From positions 1 through 32,470 of the forward strand of contig JACABE010000035.1 in the NCBI GenBank assembly GCA_013377005.1: a stretch of DNA of 32,470 nucleotides, in the 5' to 3' direction. Both the position numbers and the translations under genes were made by a program. Within the stretch, counting starts at the first letter, position 1. Each line of letters begins with the position of its first letter. The DNA is from Bacteroidota bacterium. GTDB taxonomy: Bacteria > Bacteroidota > Bacteroidia > Bacteroidales > JACABE01. Below are positions 1-8,955 of this stretch, in pieces. The notes below the pieces were generated by a model. It ran no database searches, was not told the origin of the DNA, and saw only the letters and a list, made by a program, of their open reading frames with translations.

Positions 1-119
1 TTTTTTAGACCTACCAACAATTTAAAAGTAAATCTTTCCTAAATGCACAACGGGTATTCTTAATAATTATTTGATTTGCAAATTTATTTCAAACTATATT
101 AAGAATTTTTAAATGATTA

Positions 120-153
120 TTTGCAAATTAACTACAATTTTTTGTTTACTTTG
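120..153 (+). promoter_or_regulatory. weak candidate promoter of the first gene
   Basis: TTTG at 120-123 is followed 22 nt later by TTACTTTG at 146-153. This is one base away from the Bacteroidota -7 consensus TAnnTTTG. It lies about 30 nt before the ATG at 182. The spacing is at the long end of what is accepted, so this is only a suggestion. The rest of 1-181 shows no gene. Confidence 0.3.
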
Positions 154-181
154 TAGTTTCTAAGTAATAAATAATTATGCC

Positions 182-814
182 ATGAAATATCTATGTAGTA
201 TATTATTCAATGTTTTAATATTTACTTCATTATTAGCACAAAATCAAAATTATTTGTCTGAAGGTGATACATCTTTTCTTTTTCAAAAGAAACAATATTC
301 TGCAATCAATAAATATGATAATAAGCTTCAGCTTCATTTTGAAACTGGAGCAAGTATTACTTCGTTTGGTAAAAATACTATCTTTTCAAAATGGATAGCC
401 CCTAGCTTTATATACAAAGTAAATTCCAAATTAAACTTGCATATTGGCAGCTTGATATTAAATGAAAATGCGAATTATCCTTCTTATAATAGTGAGCAAC
501 TCAATGTAGAAAAGAAAAATCCTACCCAATTATTTTTATATATTTCAGGTGATTATCAAGTTAATAAAAGTATTCGTTTAAGAGCCACTACTTTTAATGA
601 GCTACAAAACCCTAACTCCCAACAGAATCGTTTTTATTACAATCAAATGGGGGTAGATATAAAAGTAACTGATAATTTCTTTATTAGTGCTGATTTTATT
701 AATCAGAAAGGTAACTATCCTTATGGAATGTACAATAATAATATGTTTTTCAATTCAGAAGATTACCAGGGAAACGGTTTTTTACATAATATTTTAATAA
801 ATACCTTTAGATAA
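182..814 (+). CDS. secreted, probably outer-membrane beta-barrel-like protein
   Basis: I do not recognise a family. The 210-residue product starts with a short basic stretch and a hydrophobic core (residues 4-17) ending in LLAQ, a plausible signal peptide cleaved near residue 19-20. The mature part alternates polar and hydrophobic residues in strand-like stretches (for example LHIGSLIL, QLFLYISGDY, MGVDIKVTDNFFISADFIN) and is rich in Asn and Tyr. That composition is typical of Bacteroidota outer-membrane barrels. At 210 residues it would be a small barrel of roughly 8 strands. It stands alone, with the convergent msrBA gene starting 140 bp downstream. The location is inferred from composition only; no function can be given. 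Confidence 0.6.
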   Translation: MKYLCSILFNVLIFTSLLAQNQNYLSEGDTSFLFQKKQYSAINKYDNKLQLHFETGASITSFGKNTIFSKWIAPSFIYKVNSKLNLHIGSLILNENANYPSYNSEQLNVEKKNPTQLFLYISGDYQVNKSIRLRATTFNELQNPNSQQNRFYYNQMGVDIKVTDNFFISADFINQKGNYPYGMYNNNMFFNSEDYQGNGFLHNILINTFR

Positions 815-956
815 TAATCTAGAAAATAATTTTAAATTTGAGTAATAAATGAAAATTCGAATTTTAAAACAAGACTTCTATAAAAATATTCTATTTTTCA
901 AATAGATAGATTATAATACGAAAGTTCATGGACAGTATTAATTATTATTTTAGCTT

Positions 957-1889
957 CTAAAACCTTTTTACATATCCATGACAATAAGGTCTGCTTCCTT
1001 TATGTTCGTAATATTGCTGGTGATAATCTTCTGCCTTCCAAAAAGTAGTTGCAGGACTTAGTTTTGTTACAACATTTAAACCTTTTGCTTTTAAAAGATG
1101 AATTAAATTTTCAATTACTTCTTTTTGATGTTGATTGAAATAGAATATTTCGGAACGGTATTGATCTCCCACATCCGGTCCTTGTCGGTCAGTTTGTGTA
1201 GGATCATGTATTTCGAAAAAGAGTCGTGCCAGTTTTTCATACGTAGTTTTTGTAGGATCAAAAATAATTCTGACAGCTTCAGCATGTCCTGTATTATGAT
1301 TGCAAACGTCTTTGTATGTCGGATTAATAGTTTTACCTCCAATATAACCAACTTCTGTAGATAACACACCGGTTTCTTTCTGAAAAAAGTATTCTACACC
1401 CCAAAAACAACCTCCGGCAAAAATAGCGGTATCAGTAGTTTGTATTTCTGCTGCCGGAACAAAGTTTAGTGAGATAGAGTTTACACAATGACGAGTGTCT
1501 TTTTTGGTGAGGTTTTCACCTTCAAAAACATGGCCTAAATGAGCTCCGCAGTTGGCACAAATAATTTCAGTTCGGCTGCCATCTGCATCCAACACTCTTT
1601 TAACAGCTCCTTTTATTTCGTCATCAAAACTGGGCCAGCCACAATTTGACTCAAATTTATCAGATGAATTATAAAGTGCAGCATTACATCGTTTGCAGTT
1701 GTATGTTCCTTTTTCGTTGAATTTATAATATTTTCCTGTAAAAGGTCTTTCGGTGCCTTTGTTTATAATTACGTTTTCTTCTTCAGGTGTGAGTTTATTG
1801 TAATTCATGGTATTGTTTTTTTTATTTTGTTGAGCACAAGCTGATATTACTAATAAGAAGCTAAATGCAATAACGATATGTTTTTTCAT
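957..1889 (-). CDS. msrBA: bifunctional peptide-methionine sulfoxide reductase MsrB-MsrA, lipoprotein
   Basis: It repairs both stereoisomers of methionine sulfoxide in oxidised proteins. A lipoprotein signal ends in VISA-C, with the lipid-carrying Cys at 18, so it should sit on the periplasmic side of a membrane. The MsrB domain comes first (about 30-145): two zinc pairs (C65/C68 and C111/C114), the CGWPSF motif near 83-88 and the catalytic Cys135 in RHCVNS. The MsrA domain follows (about 153-310), with catalytic Cys161 in GGCFWG. Both active sites look complete. The B-A order is the reverse of some fused Msr proteins. The gene is monocistronic. Confidence 0.95.
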   Translation of the reverse strand: MKKHIVIAFSFLLVISACAQQNKKNNTMNYNKLTPEEENVIINKGTERPFTGKYYKFNEKGTYNCKRCNAALYNSSDKFESNCGWPSFDDEIKGAVKRVLDADGSRTEIICANCGAHLGHVFEGENLTKKDTRHCVNSISLNFVPAAEIQTTDTAIFAGGCFWGVEYFFQKETGVLSTEVGYIGGKTINPTYKDVCNHNTGHAEAVRIIFDPTKTTYEKLARLFFEIHDPTQTDRQGPDVGDQYRSEIFYFNQHQKEVIENLIHLLKAKGLNVVTKLSPATTFWKAEDYHQQYYEHKGSRPYCHGYVKRF

Positions 1890-2054
1890 TTGAATTCTAA
1901 AAAGTTTGTAAAATTAATAAAGTTTATAATGGTAGTAATGTAATTGTAGTGATTTAAGTGTTAAGATGGAAAGCTTTTATTACTTTCTTTCTTCTGAATA
2001 CTTAATAGCTCATTAATCAAAGACCTAAATGAATCTAAATATTTAAAGAAAGAC

Positions 2055-2675
2055 TTAGTTCACAAATTCCTTTAGCGACTTTATTAAACCATCTGTAATT
2101 TCATTCATGGATTTATCAGGATAATGCTGAACAATAGAAGTTACAAATTCGCCATGTTCTCTGCCTTTGCGGTAATCGGGTTCACGTTTAGGATGCTGTA
2201 TGTATTTTTCAATTACCTCAATGCTTTCAGCTACATTCAATACTGCATGGTAAAATATTTTGTCTTTTTTATGGTAAATAGAGGAACCTAATATTTTTTT
2301 TTCACCAATGGCTAAATCAGAAATTCCTTTATGATTTACATTTTCAATACCACTTATTAATAAACCTTTAATGATAAAATCGTTAAACCTGGCAAAATAC
2401 TGATGCGGTCTTTTTACTTCAGGATTGACGAAAACAGCAGAAATTACCAGCGTATTAGGAGTTAATATAACCGTTTCACCACCCGATGGTCTTTTTAAAA
2501 CTGTAATTTCATCCAATTCAACTTTGTCGAGGAACAATGATGTTTCCATTTTATTGCTCTGACCCAAAATTAAATATATTTTGTCAGGATGCCAGATATG
2601 AAATTTATAATCCTTTATCGTATTATGAAAGATTTCAATATCGGGTAAATCATATTCCTTAAGCTCAATGCCCAT
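2055..2675 (-). CDS. short lipoate-protein ligase A-like protein
   Basis: The 206-residue product matches the catalytic core of the biotin/lipoate ligase superfamily. It has LKRPSGGETV at about 61-70 (family RRxSGGGxV) and the lysine-containing GEKKILGSS at about 125-133, the lipoyl-AMP binding region. The C-terminal accessory domain of classical LplA is absent. The third Gly of the SGGG motif is Glu here. ATG at 2675 is preferred over an in-frame TTG one codon upstream. It lies 80 bp downstream of the E3 gene in the same direction. The likely job is therefore loading lipoate or octanoate onto the E2 subunit encoded in the same cluster. Ligase and octanoyltransferase activity cannot be told apart from sequence alone. 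Confidence 0.75.
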   Translation of the reverse strand: MGIELKEYDLPDIEIFHNTIKDYKFHIWHPDKIYLILGQSNKMETSLFLDKVELDEITVLKRPSGGETVILTPNTLVISAVFVNPEVKRPHQYFARFNDFIIKGLLISGIENVNHKGISDLAIGEKKILGSSIYHKKDKIFYHAVLNVAESIEVIEKYIQHPKREPDYRKGREHGEFVTSIVQHYPDKSMNEITDGLIKSLKEFVN

Positions 2676-2757
2676 CAATAGTTTGAATTTTAAAACATTC
2701 TAAATATAGAAAAAATAAAAATGCCTGATTAACAATTCATAATTCATAATTAATGAT

Positions 2758-4110
2758 TCACAATTCCTTTTCCACCGCTTCCAAACCGGCTTCCATAAAT
2801 ACTTCCGAAATGGTAGGATGCGCATGAACTGTTTTAGCTACATCATAAATGGTAGATTCCACCTGCATAAATGCAGCTGCTTCTGCTATCATATCAGTTG
2901 CATTTGAAGCAACAATCTGAACACCTAACACTTCTCCGTATTTTTTATCAGAAAGCATTCTTACAAAGCCAAGATTTTCGCCTTCGATAATAGCTTTTCC
3001 ATTTGAGAAAAGTGAAAATTCACTTACTTTATACTCAATTCCATTATCTTTTATTTCAGCTTCGGTAAGTCCAATCTGTGCAACTTCAGGAACGGTATAC
3101 ATATTCATCGGGAATTTTTTGATATCAATGGTTTCGCTAACCCCTTTGATATGATTGATTACATGCAAACCTTCGGCAGAAGCAATGTGTGCATACATAC
3201 TTTTACCGTTTACATCACCGATTGCAAATATAGAAGGAAAATTAGTTGTAAAATGTTCGTCGGTAGTAATAAAGCCATTTTCAGTTTTTAAAGCAATATC
3301 TGATTCAGGAATAATGCCTTTTCGCATTTTGCTGTTGACAAATAAATCGCAGGGGATATTTATTTCACCCGATACCAAAGCACCCTCTTTATATTTGTAT
3401 TGTGCTAAATCAGCATCTACATCAAAAATGATTTTAATTCCACTTTTCTGTAACAAGTTTTTCATATAATCCGAAACGTAAACATCAGCCAGCGGCATAA
3501 TTTTGGAATCAGGAACTAATAAAGTAACCTTTTTCTCAATCAGATTGAAAAACTGAGCCAGTTCAACAGCTACCGTATTCTGTCCAAAGACTACAATGTT
3601 TTCAGGCAATTCTCTATCCTTGAATAAATCCCAGATATTAACAGTGATGTCATCCAAGGTTGAATTGTTTACTTTCTCTTGTCGGGAACCTGTAGCAATA
3701 ATTATATTCTTAGCTTCAATAAGTCTGTTGTCAACTAAAATAGAATGTTCAGCAACAATTTTAGCAGTTCCGTTGATTAATTCAACCCCGTTTTTCTTGA
3801 AAAGGAAGTTAATACCAGCTCCTAATTTTCTTACAATACCATCGGTTCTTTTGATGGTTTGTTTCCAATCGAAACCAATGGCTTTTGTATCAATTCCTGT
3901 TACACCAAAACTGTTTGCATCTTTTTTTATTTTCTGATAAAACTTAGCGCTTTCGATAATTGATTTTGATGGGATGCAACCCCAATTCAAACACATCCCT
4001 CCTATTTTATCTTTCTCTATAATTGCTGTTTTCAAACCTAATTGTCCGGCTCTGATAGCTGTAACATATCCTGCAGGTCCTGAACCTATAATTACTATAT
4101 CGTATTGCAT
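2758..4110 (-). CDS. lpdA: dihydrolipoyl dehydrogenase (E3)
   Basis: This flavoprotein reoxidises dihydrolipoamide on E2 and passes electrons to NAD+. At 450 residues it is typical in length. The N-terminal FAD site GSGPAGY is at 9-15. The redox disulfide is C40/C45 in GGMCLNWGCIPSKS. A central NAD-binding region holds the VVFGQNTVAVELAQFF stretch, where the usual GxGxxG is altered to GQNTVA. The second FAD motif is IFAIGDVNG, and the dimerisation domain ends with HAHPTISE, catalytic His431 and Glu436. It is the last dehydrogenase gene of the operon, 23 bp after the E2 stop. The degenerate NAD glycine motif is the only oddity. Confidence 0.92.
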   Translation of the reverse strand: MQYDIVIIGSGPAGYVTAIRAGQLGLKTAIIEKDKIGGMCLNWGCIPSKSIIESAKFYQKIKKDANSFGVTGIDTKAIGFDWKQTIKRTDGIVRKLGAGINFLFKKNGVELINGTAKIVAEHSILVDNRLIEAKNIIIATGSRQEKVNNSTLDDITVNIWDLFKDRELPENIVVFGQNTVAVELAQFFNLIEKKVTLLVPDSKIMPLADVYVSDYMKNLLQKSGIKIIFDVDADLAQYKYKEGALVSGEINIPCDLFVNSKMRKGIIPESDIALKTENGFITTDEHFTTNFPSIFAIGDVNGKSMYAHIASAEGLHVINHIKGVSETIDIKKFPMNMYTVPEVAQIGLTEAEIKDNGIEYKVSEFSLFSNGKAIIEGENLGFVRMLSDKKYGEVLGVQIVASNATDMIAEAAAFMQVESTIYDVAKTVHAHPTISEVFMEAGLEAVEKEL

Positions 4111-4133
4111 ATTATTTTCTTTTAAAAATTTGG

Positions 4134-5408
4134 TTAATCCATTATCAATGAAACAGGATCTGATAAATATTCCATAATTTGATTGACAAAACGTGCAGTT
4201 TCGCCTCCATCAACTATTCTATGATCAACTGATAGAGATAATGGCATAATGGTACCAGGCACCACTGCATCATCTTTTACAACGGGTTTCTTTAATATTC
4301 TGCCGATTCCTAATATGGCAGCCTGAGGATAATTAATAACAGGAACAGCAAATTGTCCGCCAATAGAACCAAAACTTGTGATGGTAAATGTACCGTCTTT
4401 CATATCTTCCATGGTAATCTCACGTTTACGTGTTTTTTCAGATATTTCATTTATTTTTTGAGCAATCTGGAAGATACTGAGTTTGTCAACATCTTTAATT
4501 ACAGGAACAATTAATCCATCTTCGGTATCAACAGCAATTCCGATATTGTAATAATTTTTATAAATCATTTGATTATTATCCAAGTCCATTTGAGCATTCA
4601 ATGCTTTAAATTTCTTCAAAGCTAAAGCAGTAGCTTTTAAAACAAATGGCAAATAGCTGAGTTTAACCTGTTTTTCAAGGAATTTGCTTTTGTATTTTTC
4701 ACGTACACGAACCAGTTCGCTTACTTCAACTTCATCAAATACTGTCATGTGAGCAGCATTGTGTTTCGATTGAATCATATTACGGGCAATGGTTCTTCTG
4801 AGCTGAGAAAGTGGTTTTAATTCAACTCTTTCTTCGTCAGAAACAACAGTATTTGATTTTGATGAAGTAACTGTATTTTTCTGCAGGTATAAAAGGATAT
4901 CTTCTTTCATTACCCTTGCTGCAGGACCCGTTCCTTTAACCAAATCAATGTTTACACCCAGCTCCTTGGCCATGGCTCTGGCAACCGGAGTTGCAAGAAC
5001 TTTCTTCGTTGATTTTTGAGATTCTTCTTTGGTTTCTGAGGTTCCTTCATCACTTGCAGGCATATATGCATTATTACCTGCTATTTCCAATGTACCAACT
5101 ACTCCGGCTCCTTCTTCTTTGACAGCTTCTGTAACTTTGGCTTCTTCTACAGCAGCTGCACCTGAAACACCTTCAATTTCTATTTCAACCAACGCATTTC
5201 CTACATGTATGGTTTCTCCAACTTTGCCATAAATAGCGGTAATGGTACCTGATTTTGGAGATGGAATGTCGGCAACCACTTTATCCGTTTCCATTTTTAC
5301 TAATGAATCTCCTGATTTTATTTGTTGTCCTTTTGCAACATACCATTCTACAATAGTACCTTCGTCCAGACCTTCACCAATATCAGGAAAATTAAATATA
5401 TATCTCAT
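4134..5408 (-). CDS. pdhC: dihydrolipoamide acyltransferase (E2) of a 2-oxoacid dehydrogenase
   Basis: E2 is the core of the complex and transfers the acyl group from lipoamide to CoA. Domains in order: one lipoyl domain (1-80) with the lipoylated Lys43 in METDKVVAD; an Ala/Glu/Thr-rich flexible linker (about 85-135); a peripheral-subunit-binding domain (about 137-176, ATPVARAMAKELGV...GPAARVMKEDI); and the catalytic domain (about 195-424) ending in SVDHRIVDGG, His396 and Asp400. Having a single lipoyl domain is common in both pyruvate and branched-chain E2 proteins, so substrate is inferred from the E1 alpha gene. It starts 6 bp downstream of the E1 beta stop. Confidence 0.9.
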   Translation of the reverse strand: MRYIFNFPDIGEGLDEGTIVEWYVAKGQQIKSGDSLVKMETDKVVADIPSPKSGTITAIYGKVGETIHVGNALVEIEIEGVSGAAAVEEAKVTEAVKEEGAGVVGTLEIAGNNAYMPASDEGTSETKEESQKSTKKVLATPVARAMAKELGVNIDLVKGTGPAARVMKEDILLYLQKNTVTSSKSNTVVSDEERVELKPLSQLRRTIARNMIQSKHNAAHMTVFDEVEVSELVRVREKYKSKFLEKQVKLSYLPFVLKATALALKKFKALNAQMDLDNNQMIYKNYYNIGIAVDTEDGLIVPVIKDVDKLSIFQIAQKINEISEKTRKREITMEDMKDGTFTITSFGSIGGQFAVPVINYPQAAILGIGRILKKPVVKDDAVVPGTIMPLSLSVDHRIVDGGETARFVNQIMEYLSDPVSLIMD

Positions 5409-5414
5409 AGTTTA

Positions 5415-6392
5415 TTAGTATTTAACGGTTCTTTCAATTTCATAAAATATCTTTTCGGGTGTGAGTAAATAAAAATGCTCACCTTTTGGAAGTGGTACTA
5501 TTGTATCAAATCCGGTTACTCTTTTGGGTGGAGCTTCTAAATGTAAAAAAGCTTCTTCACTGATTATAGCTGCAATTTCAGCTCCCATACCAAAACTGGT
5601 AGGACCTTCGGCTACAGTTATTATTCTTCCTGTTTTTTTAACAGAAGCTGTAATTGTTTCTTTATCGATTGGATAAATAGTTCGTAAATCTATCAATTCA
5701 ACAGATATACCTGCTTCTTTTGCCATAACCATTGCTTTTTGCACTTCGCGAACCATGGCACCATAAGCAACTACAGTTACATCTGTTCCATTACTTAAAA
5801 CTTTAGCCTTACCAATTGGTACATTGAATTTTTCTTCTGCTACTTCTTGTTTAATGGCTCTGTATATTCTTTTTGGCTCCATAAATATAACAGGATCGTT
5901 GCTTTCAATGGCTGAAATTAATAATCCTTTTGCATCGTGAGGTGTAGATGGAATAACCACTTTTAAGCCCGGTATATGACCATAAAAAGCTTCCATACTT
6001 TCTGAATGATGTTCCAGTGCATTGATGCCGCCACCATAAGGCATACGAATTACCATTGACATATTGTATCGGCCTCTGCTTCTGTTATGAAGTCTAGATA
6101 CATGAGAAATTATTTGATTTAATGCAGGATAAGCAAATCCTGAAAACTGCATTTCTACAACCGGTCTCAAACCTGCTGCTGCCATTCCGACTGCGGTACC
6201 TACGATGGCTGATTCTGCCAAAGGAGAATCAAAAACTCTTTCGACTCCATATTTTAATTGTAAGCCTTCGGTAACTCTGAATACGCCACCTTCAACGCCA
6301 ACATCCTCACCGTAAACAATTACATTTCTATCTTCTGCTAATTTTATATTTAATGCATCATTAATTGCATTTACCATATTCATTACTTTCAT
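5415..6392 (-). CDS. pdhB: 2-oxoacid (pyruvate) dehydrogenase E1 component, beta subunit
   Basis: It is the partner of E1 alpha in the thiamine-diphosphate decarboxylase step. It shows the transketolase-like pyrimidine-binding region (EDVGVEGGVFRVT near the N-terminus), the FDSPLAESAIVGTAVGMA stretch and the C-terminal domain around PKRVTGFDTIVPLP. I place the start at ATG 6392 (325 residues) rather than the longer frame from 6410. That ATG overlaps the E1 alpha stop as ATGA, which implies translational coupling. It is also preceded by GGAAGGAGG, an unusually good Shine-Dalgarno sequence for this phylum, about 7 nt upstream. Confidence 0.92.
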   Translation of the reverse strand: MKVMNMVNAINDALNIKLAEDRNVIVYGEDVGVEGGVFRVTEGLQLKYGVERVFDSPLAESAIVGTAVGMAAAGLRPVVEMQFSGFAYPALNQIISHVSRLHNRSRGRYNMSMVIRMPYGGGINALEHHSESMEAFYGHIPGLKVVIPSTPHDAKGLLISAIESNDPVIFMEPKRIYRAIKQEVAEEKFNVPIGKAKVLSNGTDVTVVAYGAMVREVQKAMVMAKEAGISVELIDLRTIYPIDKETITASVKKTGRIITVAEGPTSFGMGAEIAAIISEEAFLHLEAPPKRVTGFDTIVPLPKGEHFYLLTPEKIFYEIERTVKY

Positions 6393-7477
6393 TTTCGCGC
6401 CTCCTTCCATTTCATAAAATTCTCATATTCATTTTGCTGTTTTTTCAAATCATCGGGCATTTCGTCATACATATATTTAAAAACATCTTCTAATTTATAT
6501 GCCGGATAATTTTCCGCTTCTTCAAATTGACGATCTACTTCTAGTTTGTATTCTTCTACAAGCTGATCTTCTTCTTTCTGCGACCAAAGTTTTTTGGAAA
6601 TCAAATAAAGTTTAAGTCTTTTTAAAGGATCTGTGCAATCCCATGCTTCTTCTTCTTCTTTGCTACGATATTTTGTGGGATCATCAGATGTAGTGTGTGC
6701 TCCCTTGCGATAGGTTTCAGCTTCAATCAAAACAGGACCATTTCCTGCCAAAGCATGTTCCGAAGCGTTTTTAACTGCCTGATACATGGCAAAAATATCG
6801 TTTCCATCTACTTGTATGCCTTTCATCCCATAAGCTATTGATTTAATAGCAATACCTTTGGATGCCGTTTGCATTTTAAACGGAGTGGATATTCCGTATT
6901 GGTTATTTTGCACAATAAATATTACAGGTGCTTTCCATACAGCTGCAAAATTTAATGCTTCATGAAAATCGCCTTCAGAAGTTCCACCATCACCTACAAA
7001 AGCATAAACAACCTGCTTTTTTTTATTATAATTTATTTCGTAACCAATTCCAGCTGCATGTAGTAATTGCGATGCAATAGGAACGGAAGTGGGCAACATA
7101 TTATTGGCATTTTTAAAAACATTCCCGTCTTCATGTCCCATAAATACAAGGAACAATTCTTTTAAAGTGGCACCTTTTGCCAGATAGGCACCCATTTCGC
7201 GAAAAGCGGGTACTAACCAGTCTTCGTTGCGCATAACCATCGCTGTAGCTCCTGATATAGCTTCTTGTCCGTAATTGGGTGGATAGGTATAAATTCGCCC
7301 TTGTCGTTGATAGGAAACAGTCTGCAAATCGGCAGTACGGGCAAACAGCATATCTTTATATGCCTTTATCAATCGTTCGTTGCTTATTTCGGGCATCCAT
7401 TTTTTATTGATAACTTTTCCATCGTTATCAATAACCCGAAATATTTTTTCGTTGATAGGATTATATTCTTCAAACAT
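6389..7477 (-). CDS. pdhA: 2-oxoacid (pyruvate) dehydrogenase E1 component, alpha subunit
   Basis: First gene of the operon. The 362-residue protein carries the thiamine-diphosphate motif from GDG (162-164) to NN (191-192), and the phosphorylation-loop-like HTTSDDPTKYRS. The N-terminus (RVIDNDGKVINKKWMPEI) and the DDPTKYRS loop resemble PdhA of Gram-positive bacteria, so pyruvate is the favoured substrate. The related branched-chain 2-oxoacid dehydrogenases cannot be excluded by eye. It is followed by E1 beta (ATGA overlap), E2, E3 and a lipoate ligase-like gene, a self-sufficient unit for acyl-CoA production from a 2-oxoacid. Confidence 0.92.
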   Translation of the reverse strand: MFEEYNPINEKIFRVIDNDGKVINKKWMPEISNERLIKAYKDMLFARTADLQTVSYQRQGRIYTYPPNYGQEAISGATAMVMRNEDWLVPAFREMGAYLAKGATLKELFLVFMGHEDGNVFKNANNMLPTSVPIASQLLHAAGIGYEINYNKKKQVVYAFVGDGGTSEGDFHEALNFAAVWKAPVIFIVQNNQYGISTPFKMQTASKGIAIKSIAYGMKGIQVDGNDIFAMYQAVKNASEHALAGNGPVLIEAETYRKGAHTTSDDPTKYRSKEEEEAWDCTDPLKRLKLYLISKKLWSQKEEDQLVEEYKLEVDRQFEEAENYPAYKLEDVFKYMYDEMPDDLKKQQNEYENFMKWKEARK

Positions 7478-7564
7478 TATATATGATATTAATAATTATT
7501 CTAAACTTTTACAAAGAACAATTATTAATACGAAAGGTTCAAAAGAAAAAATATGATTTTGACT

Positions 7565-7987
7565 TTATTTTAAAGGAATGGTTTTCATTTCCTCCAGTAT
7601 TTTTATGATTTTATCTAATTTTTCAACATCAAGGGCATCCAGTTTTTTTGTCAGAGCTTCTATTTCAAGTTTTGCATCAATATTAGTTTGATAATCAGAC
7701 TCTGCATGCATACGATCTCTTTCATTTTGTCTATTTTGAGCCATCATAATAATGGGAGCTGCATAAGCTGCCTGAGTTGAAAATACAAGGTTGAGTAAGA
7801 TGAATGGATAGACATCCCAATGAGAAATAAATCCTATTACATTTAAAACCATCCAAAGAAATACCAAAATTGTCTGAATGATGATAAATTTCCAGGAGCC
7901 CATTCCTGAAGCCACAGAATCAGCTAAACGATTACCAAAACTTAAATTATCTTTGTGTTTTTGATGCCAATTTTTTTGAATTTTCAT
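7565..7987 (-). CDS. DUF1003 family membrane protein
   Basis: The 140-residue product has the DUF1003 layout. There is a short cytosolic start with the family-like GNRLADSVASGMGSWKFIIIQT. Two hydrophobic segments follow (about 33-53 and 60-82, separated by SHWDVYPF), then the conserved APIIMMAQNRQ and a charged coiled-coil tail (about 90-140). Its function is unknown. It has its own intergenic region. A lone TACTTTTG (minus strand, 8017-8024) lies 30 bp upstream without a clear -33 partner. Confidence 0.85.
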   Translation of the reverse strand: MKIQKNWHQKHKDNLSFGNRLADSVASGMGSWKFIIIQTILVFLWMVLNVIGFISHWDVYPFILLNLVFSTQAAYAAPIIMMAQNRQNERDRMHAESDYQTNIDAKLEIEALTKKLDALDVEKLDKIIKILEEMKTIPLK

Positions 7988-8116
7988 GTTCTTTTAATGT
8001 AAGATATAACAACTCCCAAAAGTAATATTTTTTTAATAGTTTTATTAAAAAAACAATCTATAAATATTAAAAGTTAATGATGCTAGAATCTAAACGTTCT
8101 GTTTTATTTGTAATAC

Positions 8117-8887
8117 TTATCCATTATTCTTTTCCGGCAAATAATTCCAGAATCGTTTGGGCATAAATTGCATTTGTACTTTTAAATTCTTACGTTCCTT
8201 TATATTAATAGCGTCAAAATAACTTTTCCAGAGAACTTGGTAGCATTCTTCTTTTTCTTCGAGCAACGAAGCATCTATTTTCCCGGATGATTTATTAATA
8301 TTGTGTTGTTCCAGTTTTATTTCTTCAACAGTTTTTAAATCATAATACAAGCCATAATCCCTCTCGGTATCGTAAATAATCCAGATTTGATCGCGAAAGC
8401 GGTTTTTGAAATGTTTTCCAATAAGAGGTATTACATCATATTTAGGCTGAATGGGAGCGAAATAAATATCGTTATTAGTTTTTTGAAATCGCACAAACAT
8501 AAACATCCGATGTGCTTCTTTTAGCACCTTTTGTTGAATTTGTTTAATTAGAAGTACAGATTCTTCACGATAATTTACCGATACATTGTAATTAGCAGCA
8601 AAAGTCAGTTGCAAGTAATGAAAAATAATCATTCCAATATTATCCATACCAGAAAGAAATGTATGATAAACCATATCACAAGCTTCCTTACTGGTTTTTG
8701 CTTTTATTCCATTCCATACTCTTTCTGCTTTTAAAACATCCGTAATAATTTCAAAAGAGATATCCAACAACGAAGGCTGATATTTGTTTTTATAAACAAT
8801 TGCGTCAGGCAAGATTTTTAATTTAAAAGATTCAAAAACAACGGTTAGTAAACCTTCAAAAGTATTGTCATATAAAAAAATATTCAT
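8117..8887 (-). CDS. DUF4130 (TIGR03915-type) putative DNA metabolism protein
   Basis: The 256-residue product resembles the family that is repeatedly found next to the radical SAM protein encoded immediately upstream. It starts IFLYDNTFEGLLTVVFESF, contains MFMFVRFQKTNNDIYFAPIQPKYDVI and DQIWIIYDTERDYGLYYDL, and ends PKRFWNYLPE, all typical of this family. In other bacteria it is linked to, or fused with, uracil-DNA glycosylase-like domains, which are absent here. It is 69 bp downstream of the radical SAM gene and probably co-transcribed. The role in DNA repair or modification is inferred from the family association; the biochemical activity is unknown. Confidence 0.8.
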   Translation of the reverse strand: MNIFLYDNTFEGLLTVVFESFKLKILPDAIVYKNKYQPSLLDISFEIITDVLKAERVWNGIKAKTSKEACDMVYHTFLSGMDNIGMIIFHYLQLTFAANYNVSVNYREESVLLIKQIQQKVLKEAHRMFMFVRFQKTNNDIYFAPIQPKYDVIPLIGKHFKNRFRDQIWIIYDTERDYGLYYDLKTVEEIKLEQHNINKSSGKIDASLLEEKEECYQVLWKSYFDAINIKERKNLKVQMQFMPKRFWNYLPEKNNG

Positions 8888-8955
8888 TAAATCAGTTTGT
8901 AAAGTTCATTAAGGTAATAGGTTTAAATTTGATTTTTTTGCAAATTATAGAATTT

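Noticed and set aside
849-905. 18-codon frame MKIRILKQDF... after the first gene
   Set aside because: Too short, with no promoter, no recognisable similarity and no context to support it.
6393-6410. Longer start of the E1 beta subunit (MEGGAK...)
   Set aside because: Those codons are the Shine-Dalgarno region of the ATG at 6392, which overlaps the upstream stop as ATGA.
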